Shown in pieces: positions 4,840 to 12,643 of a DNA stretch of 12,818 nt. The stretch is from JBDNFP01 sp041689775 (lineage in GTDB: Bacteria; Bacteroidota; Bacteroidia; Cytophagales; Spirosomataceae). Each line of letters starts with the position of its first letter. Positions within the stretch are counted from its first letter, which is position 1. The stretch is taken from the NCBI GenBank assembly GCA_041689775.1, contig JBDNFP010000348.1, positions 1 through 12,818 on the forward strand. The letters run 5' to 3'. The translations under genes and the position numbers were made by a program. Below the pieces are notes generated by a model, which saw nothing but the letters and a program-made list of their open reading frames with translations, was not told the DNA's origin and did no database searches.

Positions 4840-7425
4840 ATGAGCCACATTTTTCAGGACGCAGTTGTTACGAAGTACAATATTTTTAATAGCCTGTTTT
4901 TGAGTTTGCCTTACCGGGGTGTTTTCCAGACCGGATCATTATTACCCCTGCTAACTCAGAAGTGTGAGCAAGGTTTTGACGAGGGAAAGTCACCCCGTCA
5001 GATTATTGAGCACTTTTTTGAAGAGTTATTGGTTGAGGCCACTCCCAAGGAGCGCATGGACCTGCTTTTTGCCTTCATTCAATATATCGAAAGACAGGTA
5101 GTATTGTTTGACTCGGTTGAGGATGCGGCGTTCGACCTGACCCACGAAATGAACGGAAAAGGGTCGGTAACGTATCTCGGGGACCGCCTCGACAATGAGG
5201 CGATGCGTGAGAAACTCCTAGATAAGTTACAGGATTTTAGCGTACGTATAGTGCTTACAGCGCATCCTACCCAGTTTTATCCGGGAAAAGTGCTGGGTAT
5301 AATCAATGATCTGGAAGAGTCAATCCGGGTCAATGACTTTGCCTCAGTGAATCACCTCATTCTTCAATTAGGTAAGACAGCCTTTATAAACCACTCTAAG
5401 CCTTCGCCTTACGACGAAGCGGTAAGCCTGTGTTGGTTTTTGGAAAACGTGTTTTACGATGCTATTCCGGCGATTCTTAAAAAGTTGATTGATAACCTGG
5501 GTATGTCGGCCCACGACTGGGCGTACCCCAACGTCTTTAGGTTGGGCTTCTGGCCCGGTGGCGACCGTGACGGTAACCCGTTTGTCAATGCAGATATAAC
5601 GATCAAGGTTTCCGATAAACTCCGGGATTCGCTGCTACGCGGATACTACCGTGATATTCGGGTACTCAAACGCCGTCTGACCTTCAAGGGTGTGGAAGAT
5701 ACGATCTCCACGATGGAGCGGAAAATGAACAGCACAATTTTTGGCCCGGAAGCAGAAGGCTACCAAAATGCCGAGGAGCTGATGGGAGAATTGCAGCAGG
5801 CCCGGCAGGTATTGGTAGACAAGCATCAGGGTTTATTCTTGGAAATATTAGACATTTTCATTCTGAAGGTGAAGCTGTTTGGGTTCTTCTTCGCCAGCCT
5901 TGATATTCGTCAGGATAGCCGGAAACACCTTAAAGCTTGGGAGGATATCCTGAAAAGACTGGAAAGTAAAATCCCCTTGTTGAAATATAAGGAGTACCAG
6001 GAGTGGGAGGAGGCCAAGAAAATTGATCTGTTGCTTTCTCTGAATATACCTCTTCGGGGTGATGACTATACCGATGAAACGACCAAAGATATTCTGGGGT
6101 CGATGCGGACCATTGAAAAGATACAGAAACGGAATGGTGAGCCGGGAGCCCACCGGTATATTATCAGTAATTCGAGGAGTGCCCTGGATGTGATGGGGGT
6201 GGTGGCACTGGCCAAAAACCTGATTGCGAACGAGGAAGGTCACCTTAAACTTGATATCGTACCTCTTTTCGAGACCATAGACGACCTCGCGAATTCGGCC
6301 GAAATAATGCGTACCCTCTACGAAAACGGGTACTATCGTGACCACCTGGGACGTCGCGATAATCATCAAACCATTATGGTAGGTTTTTCGGATGGTACCA
6401 AAGACGGAGGTTATTTACGCGCCAACTGGTCCATTTACCAAGCGAAAGAAGATCTAACCAAAGTATCACGCGAGCATGGTATTAAAGTTACCTTCTTTGA
6501 CGGTCGCGGAGGCCCTCCCGGCAGAGGAGGCGGAAACAACCAGAACTTTTATGCCTCATTGGGTAAAGATATTGAGGACAAAGAAGTACAACTAACGGTA
6601 CAGGGGCAGACCATCAGTTCCAATTATGGTACTGTTTCGACGGCCATGTATAACCTCGAACGTTTGTTTTCGGCGGGCTTGGAAAATAACCTGTTCAGCT
6701 CCGCTCGCAAAGAAGAGCAACTGACGCAGGCCGATAAAGATCTGATGGAAGAGCTGGCCGAAGCTGCTTATCAGTCGTATCTTGATCTGAAAAACCACCC
6801 GGCTTTTGTCGAGTATCTCGACAAGAAAACACCGCTGCGATTCTACGGACAAACTAATATCGGTAGCCGCCCGACCAAGCGGGGAGCCGACGGTGAAGGG
6901 TTAAAGTTTGATGATCTGCGTGCGATTCCTTTTGTAGGATCGTGGGCCCAAATGAAGCAGAACGTCCCCGGATTCTATGGGTTTGGCTCGGCCATTAACC
7001 AGCTGGGTAAGAATGGAAAGCTGGAAGATGTCAAAAAGTTGTACAAGAAATCGCTTTTCTTCCGTACCCTGATTGAAAACTCCATGCAATCGCTTTCGAA
7101 GGCATTTTTTCCGGTTACGGAGTACTTGCGTGACGAGGAAGACTACCGGGAGTTCTGGGATAAGATGCACGAAGAATTTATTCGTACTGGTAAATTGTTG
7201 TTGGAAATATCCGGTCAGCAGGAGTTACTGGATAGTAACCTCGTAACCAAGGAGTCAATTAAAATACGGGAGCGCATTGTGTTACCCTTAATTACGATTC
7301 AGCAGTATGCCTTACAAATGCTTTCCGAAGCTCCCGAGAACCGGACCATGGAGGAAGAAACCCTCAATAAGCTGGTGATGCGTGCCATGTTTGGAATTAT
7401 CAATGCGGCGCGAAATTCGGCGTAG
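4840..7425 (+). CDS. ppc: Phosphoenolpyruvate carboxylase
   Basis: This 861-residue cytosolic enzyme adds bicarbonate to phosphoenolpyruvate to give oxaloacetate, refilling the TCA cycle. Signature motifs are in order: VLTAHPTQF (138-146) with catalytic His142; GFWPGGDRDGNPF (236-248); MVGFSDGTKDGGY (513-525); and FFDGRGGPPGRGGG (552-565) with the glycine-rich loop and Arg556. The C-terminal tetrapeptide is RNSA, whereas E. coli-type enzymes end in a variant of (Q/R)NTG that helps close the active site. In the loop, Asp554 stands where E. coli has a His (FHGRGG). Both changes are probably features of the Bacteroidota lineage and not signs of decay, because all other motifs are intact. Length is near the family norm. 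It has its own candidate promoter and terminator, so it is likely a single-gene unit. Confidence 0.96.
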   Translation: MSHIFQDAVVTKYNIFNSLFLSLPYRGVFQTGSLLPLLTQKCEQGFDEGKSPRQIIEHFFEELLVEATPKERMDLLFAFIQYIERQVVLFDSVEDAAFDLTHEMNGKGSVTYLGDRLDNEAMREKLLDKLQDFSVRIVLTAHPTQFYPGKVLGIINDLEESIRVNDFASVNHLILQLGKTAFINHSKPSPYDEAVSLCWFLENVFYDAIPAILKKLIDNLGMSAHDWAYPNVFRLGFWPGGDRDGNPFVNADITIKVSDKLRDSLLRGYYRDIRVLKRRLTFKGVEDTISTMERKMNSTIFGPEAEGYQNAEELMGELQQARQVLVDKHQGLFLEILDIFILKVKLFGFFFASLDIRQDSRKHLKAWEDILKRLESKIPLLKYKEYQEWEEAKKIDLLLSLNIPLRGDDYTDETTKDILGSMRTIEKIQKRNGEPGAHRYIISNSRSALDVMGVVALAKNLIANEEGHLKLDIVPLFETIDDLANSAEIMRTLYENGYYRDHLGRRDNHQTIMVGFSDGTKDGGYLRANWSIYQAKEDLTKVSREHGIKVTFFDGRGGPPGRGGGNNQNFYASLGKDIEDKEVQLTVQGQTISSNYGTVSTAMYNLERLFSAGLENNLFSSARKEEQLTQADKDLMEELAEAAYQSYLDLKNHPAFVEYLDKKTPLRFYGQTNIGSRPTKRGADGEGLKFDDLRAIPFVGSWAQMKQNVPGFYGFGSAINQLGKNGKLEDVKKLYKKSLFFRTLIENSMQSLSKAFFPVTEYLRDEEDYREFWDKMHEEFIRTGKLLLEISGQQELLDSNLVTKESIKIRERIVLPLITIQQYALQMLSEAPENRTMEEETLNKLVMRAMFGIINAARNSA

Positions 7426-7453
7426 TGAAATAATTACCTAATAAAAATATACG

Positions 7454-7485
7454 ATCCCGGAGGCTTAAGTCTTCGGGATTTTTTT
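7454..7485 (+). terminator. Intrinsic terminator after ppc
   Basis: A 9-bp stem, ATCCCGGAG (7454-7462) with CTTCGGGAT (7471-7479), has one G-U pair and an 8-nt loop. It is followed by a run of seven T (7479-7485). This is a classic rho-independent terminator 28 bp after the ppc stop. Confidence 0.88.
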
Positions 7486-7551
7486 GTGCCCTCTCATCCA
7501 GAATAAAGTTGAGTCACTTCTTTAAGCGTGACTTATGAAACAAAAAAGTCC

Positions 7552-7571
7552 TATTATTTGTTGAAATAATA
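7552..7571. repeat. Short AT-rich inverted repeat upstream of hmgA
   Basis: TATTATT (7552-7558) and AATAATA (7565-7571) form 7-bp inverted arms around a 6-nt centre. The TTTG at 7557-7560 lies at the arm-loop boundary, within a possible -33 region for hmgA. In such AT-rich DNA a 7-bp match can be chance. Confidence 0.3.
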
Positions 7572-7588
7572 AATTGTTATTATAATTG
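7557..7588 (+). promoter_or_regulatory. Candidate hmgA promoter
   Basis: TTTG (7557-7560) is followed after 20 nt by TATAATTG (7581-7588), one mismatch from TAnnTTTG. The spacing fits Bacteroidota sigma factor promoters, and the leader to the hmgA ATG would be about 40 nt. No other candidate in the 149 bp between the ppc terminator and hmgA is as good. Confidence 0.45.
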
Positions 7589-7600
7589 TTGCATAAACAA
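7586..7600. promoter_or_regulatory. Possible operator: 15-bp palindrome at hmgA promoter
   Basis: TTGTT-GCATA-AACAA is a perfect palindrome apart from its 5-bp centre. It overlaps the candidate -7 element and the expected transcription start of hmgA, where a repressor would block initiation. MarR-type dimers commonly bind palindromes of this size, and a marR gene lies in the same cluster. The link to that protein is inference. No clear second copy was found before the other genes of the cluster. Confidence 0.35.
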
Positions 7601-7634
7601 CTAATTAAGTCAAGTTACACTTCATTCTTTAAAA

Positions 7635-8795
7635 ATGCCGATTTATCACCGACTTGGAGACATACCGCACAAACGCCACACTCAGTTTGAAAAACCTGGG
7701 GGTGGGCTGTATAACGAGCAGGTGTTCGGCACGGTGGGTTTCGAGGGCATGTCGTCTCTCTTGTATCACGTCCATCGGCCTACACAAGTGAAGGAGGTTG
7801 CTCCTCCGCAGGATGTGAGCCCGCAAATTGCGGTAGCTAACAACCTGACGATGCGTAAGCTCCTGGGCTTTTCCGTAAAGCCGGAGGACGATTTTCTGGA
7901 TAGTCGCGTGCCCTTGCTACTCAACAGTGACCTAACGATCGGGCTTGCTGCTCCTCGTAAGTCATTGACCGGTTATTTTTATAAAAATGCCGATGCCGAT
8001 GAGCTTTTTTTTATTCACAAGGGAAGCGGTAAGCTGCGTACGATGTTTGGCAGCATACCCTTTGAGTACGGCGACTACCTGGTCATTCCCCGTGGAATGA
8101 TCTATCAGATTGAATTTGATACAGCCGATAACCGGTTACTTTACCTAGAATCACATTCGGCCTTGCTGACGCCTAAGCGTTACCGCAATCATTTCGGACA
8201 ATTGCAGGAGCACTCACCCTATTGTGAGCGTGATTATAAGCTACCTAGAGATCTGGAGACACACGATGAAACGGGCGACTTCCTGATCAAAATCAAAAAG
8301 CAGAATGCGATTCACGCACTTACCTACGCCACGCATCCTTTTGATGTGGTAGGTTGGGATGGCTTCAACTACCCTTGGGGTATTTCCATTCATGATTTTG
8401 AACCCATAACCGGGCGCGTACATCAGCCACCACCGGTGCATCAGATGTTTCAGACCAACGCCTTTGTGGTTTGTTCTTTCTGTCCGCGGTTGTTCGATTA
8501 TCATCCCAAGGCCATTCCGGCACCCTACAACCACAGCAATATAGATTCTGATGAGGTACTGTACTACGTGGATGGTGACTTTATGAGTCGGAATGACATT
8601 GCGCAGGGGCATATTACCCTCCACCCCGGTGGTATTCCGCACGGGCCGCATCCGGGAGCGTATGAGCGAAGTATTGGTAAAAAAGAAACCCACGAGTTGG
8701 CTGTAATGATTGACACCTTCCGACCTCTGATGGTGACACAGGCAGCTTTGGATATCGATGATGGGAAGTATTACAGGAGCTGGTACGAGCACTAA
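7635..8795 (+). CDS. hmgA: Homogentisate 1,2-dioxygenase
   Basis: This 386-residue cupin-fold, Fe(II)-dependent dioxygenase opens the ring of homogentisate to give maleylacetoacetate. The C-terminal cupin carries the metal site. PYNHSNIDSDE (297-307) gives His300 and an acidic ligand, and GIPHGPHPG (333-341) gives His336; HPGG at 330-333 is also typical. In the human enzyme the Glu ligand lies six residues after the His. Here that position is Asp306, with Glu307 next to it. The protein is about 60 residues shorter than the human enzyme and fits the compact bacterial form. The N-terminus MPIYHRLGDIPHKRHTQF supports the chosen start. It leads a cluster with hppD, phhA, marR and fahA. The 48-bp gap to hppD suggests cotranscription. 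Confidence 0.93.
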   Translation: MPIYHRLGDIPHKRHTQFEKPGGGLYNEQVFGTVGFEGMSSLLYHVHRPTQVKEVAPPQDVSPQIAVANNLTMRKLLGFSVKPEDDFLDSRVPLLLNSDLTIGLAAPRKSLTGYFYKNADADELFFIHKGSGKLRTMFGSIPFEYGDYLVIPRGMIYQIEFDTADNRLLYLESHSALLTPKRYRNHFGQLQEHSPYCERDYKLPRDLETHDETGDFLIKIKKQNAIHALTYATHPFDVVGWDGFNYPWGISIHDFEPITGRVHQPPPVHQMFQTNAFVVCSFCPRLFDYHPKAIPAPYNHSNIDSDEVLYYVDGDFMSRNDIAQGHITLHPGGIPHGPHPGAYERSIGKKETHELAVMIDTFRPLMVTQAALDIDDGKYYRSWYEH

Positions 8796-8843
8796 GGAGA
8801 AGCCGAAAACATTATTCTGAATTACACTTAAATAAGTAGTGAT

Positions 8844-9980
8844 ATGGCAACGCTGGAAATCATAGATCAGGAAATTGATTTAACCCAACACACAGACTTT
8901 TTGCCGATCAACGGCACCGATTATGTAGAGTTTTATGTGGGGAATGCCCGTCAGGCGGCCCATTACTTCCAAACAGCTTTTGGTTTTCAACCCTTGGCCC
9001 ACGCCGGTCTTTCCACGGGTCTTCGCGACCGGGAATCCTATGTATTAGTTCAGGATAAAATACGACTGGTACTGACATCTCCATTGATGGAAGGGACCGA
9101 AATCGGTAAACATATCGACCGTCATGGTGATGGTGTACGGGTGGTAGCCCTTTGGGTAGACGACGCAACTTCATCCTTTGAAGAAACCGTGAAAAGAGGA
9201 GGTAAACCCTACATGGAGCCAACGGTCAAGAAAGACAGTAAGGGTCAGGTAGTGTTTTCCGGTATTCATACCTACGGAGAAACTATACATATTTTTGTAG
9301 AGCGGAAGGCCTATGAAGGATTATTCTTACCGGGCTACGAAGCCTGGAATCCCGAATACAAGCCGAGCCCGGTGGGTTTGAAATACGTGGATCACATGGT
9401 AGGTAATGTAGGCTGGAACGAAATGAATACCTGGGTAAATTTTTATGCTGAGGTAATGGGTTTCAACCAGTTGGTTTCCTTTGATGATAAAGATATCTCT
9501 ACTGATTACACCGCTCTCATGAGTAAGGTAATGAGCAACGGAAACGGTCGAATTAAATTCCCTATCAATGAGCCCGCCGAAGGAAAGAAAAAGTCTCAGA
9601 TTGAGGAATATCTTGATTTCTACGGAGGTTCTGGTATTCAGCATATCGCCGTTGCGACCGACGATATTATCGAAACCGTAACCGAACTCCGTAATCGGGG
9701 CATTGAGTTTTTGCAAGTACCACAAACTTACTACGATGATTTACTCGACAGAGTAGGTGATATTGATGAGGAAATCAGCGAGTTGAGAAAGTTGGGTGTA
9801 CTGGTAGACCGTGATGATGAGGGGTACTTACTCCAATTGTTCACCAAGCCCATTATGCCTCGTCCGACCCTTTTCTTTGAAATTATCCAGCGAAAAGGAG
9901 CAAAATCTTTCGGAAAAGGAAACTTCAAGGCACTTTTTGAAGCTATCGAACGGGAACAATCCTTGCGGGGAACGTTGTAA
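8844..9980 (+). CDS. hppD: 4-Hydroxyphenylpyruvate dioxygenase
   Basis: This 378-residue Fe(II) enzyme converts 4-hydroxyphenylpyruvate to homogentisate with O2, releasing CO2 and shifting the side chain. It has two vicinal-oxygen-chelate domains, about 24-155 and 178-350. The three iron ligands are visible in the second: His184 in YVDHMVGNV, His267 in GIQHIAVAT and Glu346 in LFFEIIQR. The C-terminal KGAKSFGKGNFKALFEAIE (351-369) is the conserved lid-helix region over the active site. Length is normal. It makes the substrate of hmgA, which lies just upstream, so the two form a direct two-step pair. A long spacer with inverted repeats separates it from phhA. Confidence 0.96.
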   Translation: MATLEIIDQEIDLTQHTDFLPINGTDYVEFYVGNARQAAHYFQTAFGFQPLAHAGLSTGLRDRESYVLVQDKIRLVLTSPLMEGTEIGKHIDRHGDGVRVVALWVDDATSSFEETVKRGGKPYMEPTVKKDSKGQVVFSGIHTYGETIHIFVERKAYEGLFLPGYEAWNPEYKPSPVGLKYVDHMVGNVGWNEMNTWVNFYAEVMGFNQLVSFDDKDISTDYTALMSKVMSNGNGRIKFPINEPAEGKKKSQIEEYLDFYGGSGIQHIAVATDDIIETVTELRNRGIEFLQVPQTYYDDLLDRVGDIDEEISELRKLGVLVDRDDEGYLLQLFTKPIMPRPTLFFEIIQRKGAKSFGKGNFKALFEAIEREQSLRGTL

Positions 9981-9984
9981 AGGG

Positions 9985-10123
9985 CAATGAGTGAATGTCG
10001 GAAGGAGTGAATATTATCGAGTTTAGGAGTTAATGAGTTTAAGGTGAAGAGCTTTCACTCATATATTTTCAATTTATGTATTCTATCAATCACTCATTCT
10101 ATCATTCACTCCATCACTCATTC
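9985..10123. repeat. Nested inverted repeats between hppD and phhA
   Basis: Three pairs of complementary blocks nest around a common centre. AATGAGTGA (9986-9994) pairs with TCACTCATT (10114-10122). GGAGTGAAT (10004-10012) pairs with ATTCACTCC (10104-10112). AATGAGT (10032-10038) pairs with ACTCATT (10092-10098). A small inner hairpin, GTGAA (10044-10048) with TTCAC (10054-10058), sits inside. The right side is a loose tandem array of CACTCATTC-like units. As RNA this would form a long interrupted stem occupying nearly the whole 154-bp spacer. It could be a degenerate MITE or another palindromic intergenic element, or a processing or termination structure. Confidence 0.7.
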
Positions 10124-10134
10124 AAAATTGAAAA

Positions 10135-10869
10135 ATGAAACAGCCATATAAAGAATATACCGAGGCTGACCACGCCATGTGGAAGAGCCTTTTTGAGAGG
10201 CAGATGGAGCAGCTTCCGAAGATAGCTAGTGAAGCATATCTGGCCGGAATGGATCAGGTAGGCTTTGTGGCTGACCATATACCGGATTTTGAAAATGAAA
10301 CAAACCCTCGTCTGCTTAAAATGACCGGTTGGGAAGTGTACGTAGTGCCAGGGCTTATTGCGCACCGGGAGTTCTACCAGCACTTGGCCAACAAACAATT
10401 CCCGGCCTCTACTTGGCTGCGTAAACCCGAGCAGCTCGACTACCTGGAAGAGCCGGACATGTTTCATGATACTTTTGGTCACGTACCTTTACTAGGTAAT
10501 CAGGCTTTCTGCGACTTTATGGTCAACCTCAGTAAGGTAGCCTTAAACTATATCGACGACGAGGAAAGCTTGCAGCGCTTGTCGCGGTTGTATTGGTACA
10601 CGGTTGAGTTTGGTTTGATCCGAGAAAACGGCGAGTTAAAAATGTACGGGGGAGGTATTATTTCATCGTCGGGTGAGAGTCGCTATTCGTTGAGCTCATC
10701 AGTGCCCAAAATTGACTTTGATGTGGCCACAATTTTGGATACTCCCTATCATATTGACAAGTATCAGGACCATTACTTTGTTATCGATTCTTATGAGCAA
10801 CTTTACGGTTCTGTAACTGAAATTGACAATTTTTTAAAAAAAACCATAGGAAATACCTCATTTTACTGA
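10135..10869 (+). CDS. phhA: Phenylalanine 4-monooxygenase
   Basis: This 244-residue member of the aromatic amino acid hydroxylase family turns phenylalanine into tyrosine using Fe(II), O2 and a reduced pterin. The 2-His-1-Glu iron site is complete: His111 and His116 in FHDTFGHVPLL, and Glu158 in YWYTVEFGL. VADHIPDFE (45-53), WEVYVVPGLI (66-75) and YGGGIISSSGE (171-181) are further family blocks. It is a bare catalytic domain without the N-terminal ACT regulatory domain of animal enzymes, and slightly shorter than well-known bacterial forms. It supplies tyrosine to the pathway encoded around it. No pterin carbinolamine dehydratase (phhB) lies beside it. The 154-bp repeat-filled gap upstream may separate it from the hppD transcript. 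Confidence 0.94.
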   Translation: MKQPYKEYTEADHAMWKSLFERQMEQLPKIASEAYLAGMDQVGFVADHIPDFENETNPRLLKMTGWEVYVVPGLIAHREFYQHLANKQFPASTWLRKPEQLDYLEEPDMFHDTFGHVPLLGNQAFCDFMVNLSKVALNYIDDEESLQRLSRLYWYTVEFGLIRENGELKMYGGGIISSSGESRYSLSSSVPKIDFDVATILDTPYHIDKYQDHYFVIDSYEQLYGSVTEIDNFLKKTIGNTSFY

Positions 10870-10922
10870 AAATGCCGTAAAAAAAATATGGATTTATTAG
10901 TATGACAACAGCCTGCGTAACG

Positions 10923-10930
10923 TATATTTG
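10923..10930 (+). promoter_or_regulatory. Candidate -7 promoter element for marR-fahA
   Basis: TATATTTG, an exact TAnnTTTG match, lies 37 bp before the marR start in the 98-bp gap after phhA. It predicts a leader of about 30 nt. No good -33 TTG was found. It supports a separate transcript for the regulator and fahA. Confidence 0.5.
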
Positions 10931-10967
10931 TAGGATCTAAACTTCTCATATACCCGCTTGAAGTACT

Positions 10968-11411
10968 ATGACGCATCATTCTGACCAAAGGGCCTACTTT
11001 TTTAAAATTGACACGACGATAAAGAAAATTCGAAGTGCATTACAAAAAAAATTAAACGAAAGAGGAATTGATTTGACCGTGGATCAGTGGGTACTGGTTG
11101 ACCATATATCGCGGGATGAGGGAATCAGTCAGAATGTTTTGGCGGAGATAACCTACAAAGACCCCCCAACGGTTACCCGAATCATTGATCTTCTCGAAAG
11201 AAAAGGCTTTGTGCAGCGTCGAATGGCGGTCGGCGATCGTCGTAAGTTTAATATTTTCATGACTGAAGCAGGTATGAAAATCCGGGAGGAAGCATTCCCG
11301 GTGGTGGCTGAAATCCGTCGGAAAGGTTGGGGTGAGTTGAGTGAAACAGACTACCAGCAATTTGTTCGGATTATGGATTCTATCTACAATAATTTTAGTG
11401 ATGGTGAATGA
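10968..11411 (+). CDS. MarR-family transcriptional regulator
   Basis: This 147-residue winged-helix DNA-binding protein is expected to act as a dimer. The N-terminal helix (about 10-32) and C-terminal helices (about 103-142) form the dimer interface. Between them are the helix-turn-helix, with ISQNVLAEITYKDPPTVTRI (53-72) covering the second helix and recognition helix, and a wing with DRRKFNIFMTE (90-100), including the usual DRR motif. Members often repress catabolic genes until a phenolic or aromatic acid ligand binds. The gene lies inside the homogentisate cluster, and its last four bases (ATGA) contain the fahA start, so translation is coupled. Control of this cluster, perhaps by homogentisate or a related ligand, is inference. 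A palindrome at 7586-7600 is a candidate site. Confidence 0.9.
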   Translation: MTHHSDQRAYFFKIDTTIKKIRSALQKKLNERGIDLTVDQWVLVDHISRDEGISQNVLAEITYKDPPTVTRIIDLLERKGFVQRRMAVGDRRKFNIFMTEAGMKIREEAFPVVAEIRRKGWGELSETDYQQFVRIMDSIYNNFSDGE

Positions 11412-12643
11412 AACATTTGGCTTCGTGGCTACCAATACCAGCAGACTCTGATTTTTCGATCCATAATTTACCGTTTGGTATTTTTAGTGAGGATACGGAT
11501 TCACCCAGGGTAGGGGTAGCAATCGGAGAGTATATAATTGATATGAGCGCCGTTGCTCAACTTGGGATTATTTCCGAGGCTGGGGCAACGGTTTCTGTTT
11601 TTCAGCAGTCTACTCTCAATCAGCTCATGGCATTGGGCCGCCCGGTAGCCCGAAAACTCCGGTCAATTTTGCAAATTGAATTAACGGATGCCGATTCGGA
11701 CCTTCACCGATCCGCTGATAGCGTGCTCATCAGGCAGTCTCACGCCCGGATGCACCTCCCCGCGGCCATTGGCGACTATACCGACTTTTATTCAAGCATT
11801 GAACACGCCACGAACGTGGGGATGTTATTCAGACCCGATAATCCATTACTACCCAACTGGAAACATCTACCCGTGGCCTACCACGGTCGGGCTTCGTCCA
11901 TTGTTGTGTCAGGCACGCCGGTGCGGCGTCCGAGTGGGCAGATACTTCCGTATGGCGCTGAGGTGCCGGTTTTTAGCCCCACTCTTGCCTTGGACTACGA
12001 ACTGGAACTGGGCTTTCTGATCGGAAAGAATTCTACGTTAGGTACCCCGGTTTCAACACAAGAGGCGGAAGACTATATATTCGGATTTTTACTCTTTAAC
12101 GACTGGTCGGCCCGGGATATTCAACGCTGGGAGTACCAGCCTTTGGGGCCTTTCCTGAGCAAGAATTTTGCTTCAACGGTCTCGCCATGGGTCGTGACGC
12201 TTGACGCACTCGAACCCTTTCGGGTTGCCGGCCCTACCCAAGACCCCGCGCCCTTACCTTATCTGCAAGCAATAGGGGAGTATAACTTTGACCTGAATCT
12301 TTCGGTAGCTATACAACCCACCGAGCAATCTGAAACAACAGTGGGCATTACCAATGCCCGGTATCTGTATTGGAATGTGCGTCAGCAGTTAGCTCATCAT
12401 ACCATTACCGGCTGTAATCTCCGGGTAGGTGATTTGCTAGCCTCCGGTACCATTAGTAGCCCCGAGGGGAGTGGTTGTTTACTCGAACTCACAGAAGGTG
12501 GTAAAAAGCCGGTGGAGTTAGGGAATGGTCAGTCGCGTACCTATCTGGAAGATGGCGACGAGGTTATTCTGCACGGCTATGCCGAGAAGGAAGGTATCCG
12601 GGTAGGTTTTGGGGAGGCACGGGGGAGGGTTTATAACGCCTGA
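11408..12643 (+). CDS. fahA: Fumarylacetoacetase
   Basis: This 411-residue hydrolase performs the last step of tyrosine breakdown, splitting fumarylacetoacetate into fumarate and acetoacetate. The N-terminal SH3-like domain covers about 1-118, starting LASWLPIPADSDFSIHNLPFG. The FAH domain follows with IGDYTDFYSS (121-130) and HATNVG (133-138), which supply the metal ligand Asp126 and the catalytic His133. LDYELELGF (195-203) gives Glu198 and Glu200, and FNDWSARD (230-237) gives Asp232. Lys252 and Glu353 (SSPEGSG) match the remaining active-site positions of the mouse enzyme. Length is close to mammalian FAH. It overlaps marR by four bases, so expression follows the regulator. No maleylacetoacetate isomerase gene accompanies it. 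Confidence 0.96.
   Translation: MKHLASWLPIPADSDFSIHNLPFGIFSEDTDSPRVGVAIGEYIIDMSAVAQLGIISEAGATVSVFQQSTLNQLMALGRPVARKLRSILQIELTDADSDLHRSADSVLIRQSHARMHLPAAIGDYTDFYSSIEHATNVGMLFRPDNPLLPNWKHLPVAYHGRASSIVVSGTPVRRPSGQILPYGAEVPVFSPTLALDYELELGFLIGKNSTLGTPVSTQEAEDYIFGFLLFNDWSARDIQRWEYQPLGPFLSKNFASTVSPWVVTLDALEPFRVAGPTQDPAPLPYLQAIGEYNFDLNLSVAIQPTEQSETTVGITNARYLYWNVRQQLAHHTITGCNLRVGDLLASGTISSPEGSGCLLELTEGGKKPVELGNGQSRTYLEDGDEVILHGYAEKEGIRVGFGEARGRVYNA

Noticed and set aside
5848..6369. A 173-codon antisense frame in ppc
   Set aside because: It is fully covered by ppc, with low-complexity hydrophobic content and no recognisable motif.
8241..8792. A 183-codon antisense frame in hmgA
   Set aside because: It mirrors the conserved C-terminal cupin of HGD; no independent support.
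10079..10123. CRISPR array from repeated CACTCATTC units
   Set aside because: Units are about 9 bp with irregular spacing and no unique spacers of fixed length.
10941..10964. ACTTC...GAAGT inverted repeat just before marR as an operator
   Set aside because: Only 5-bp arms around a 14-bp centre; expected by chance in this composition.
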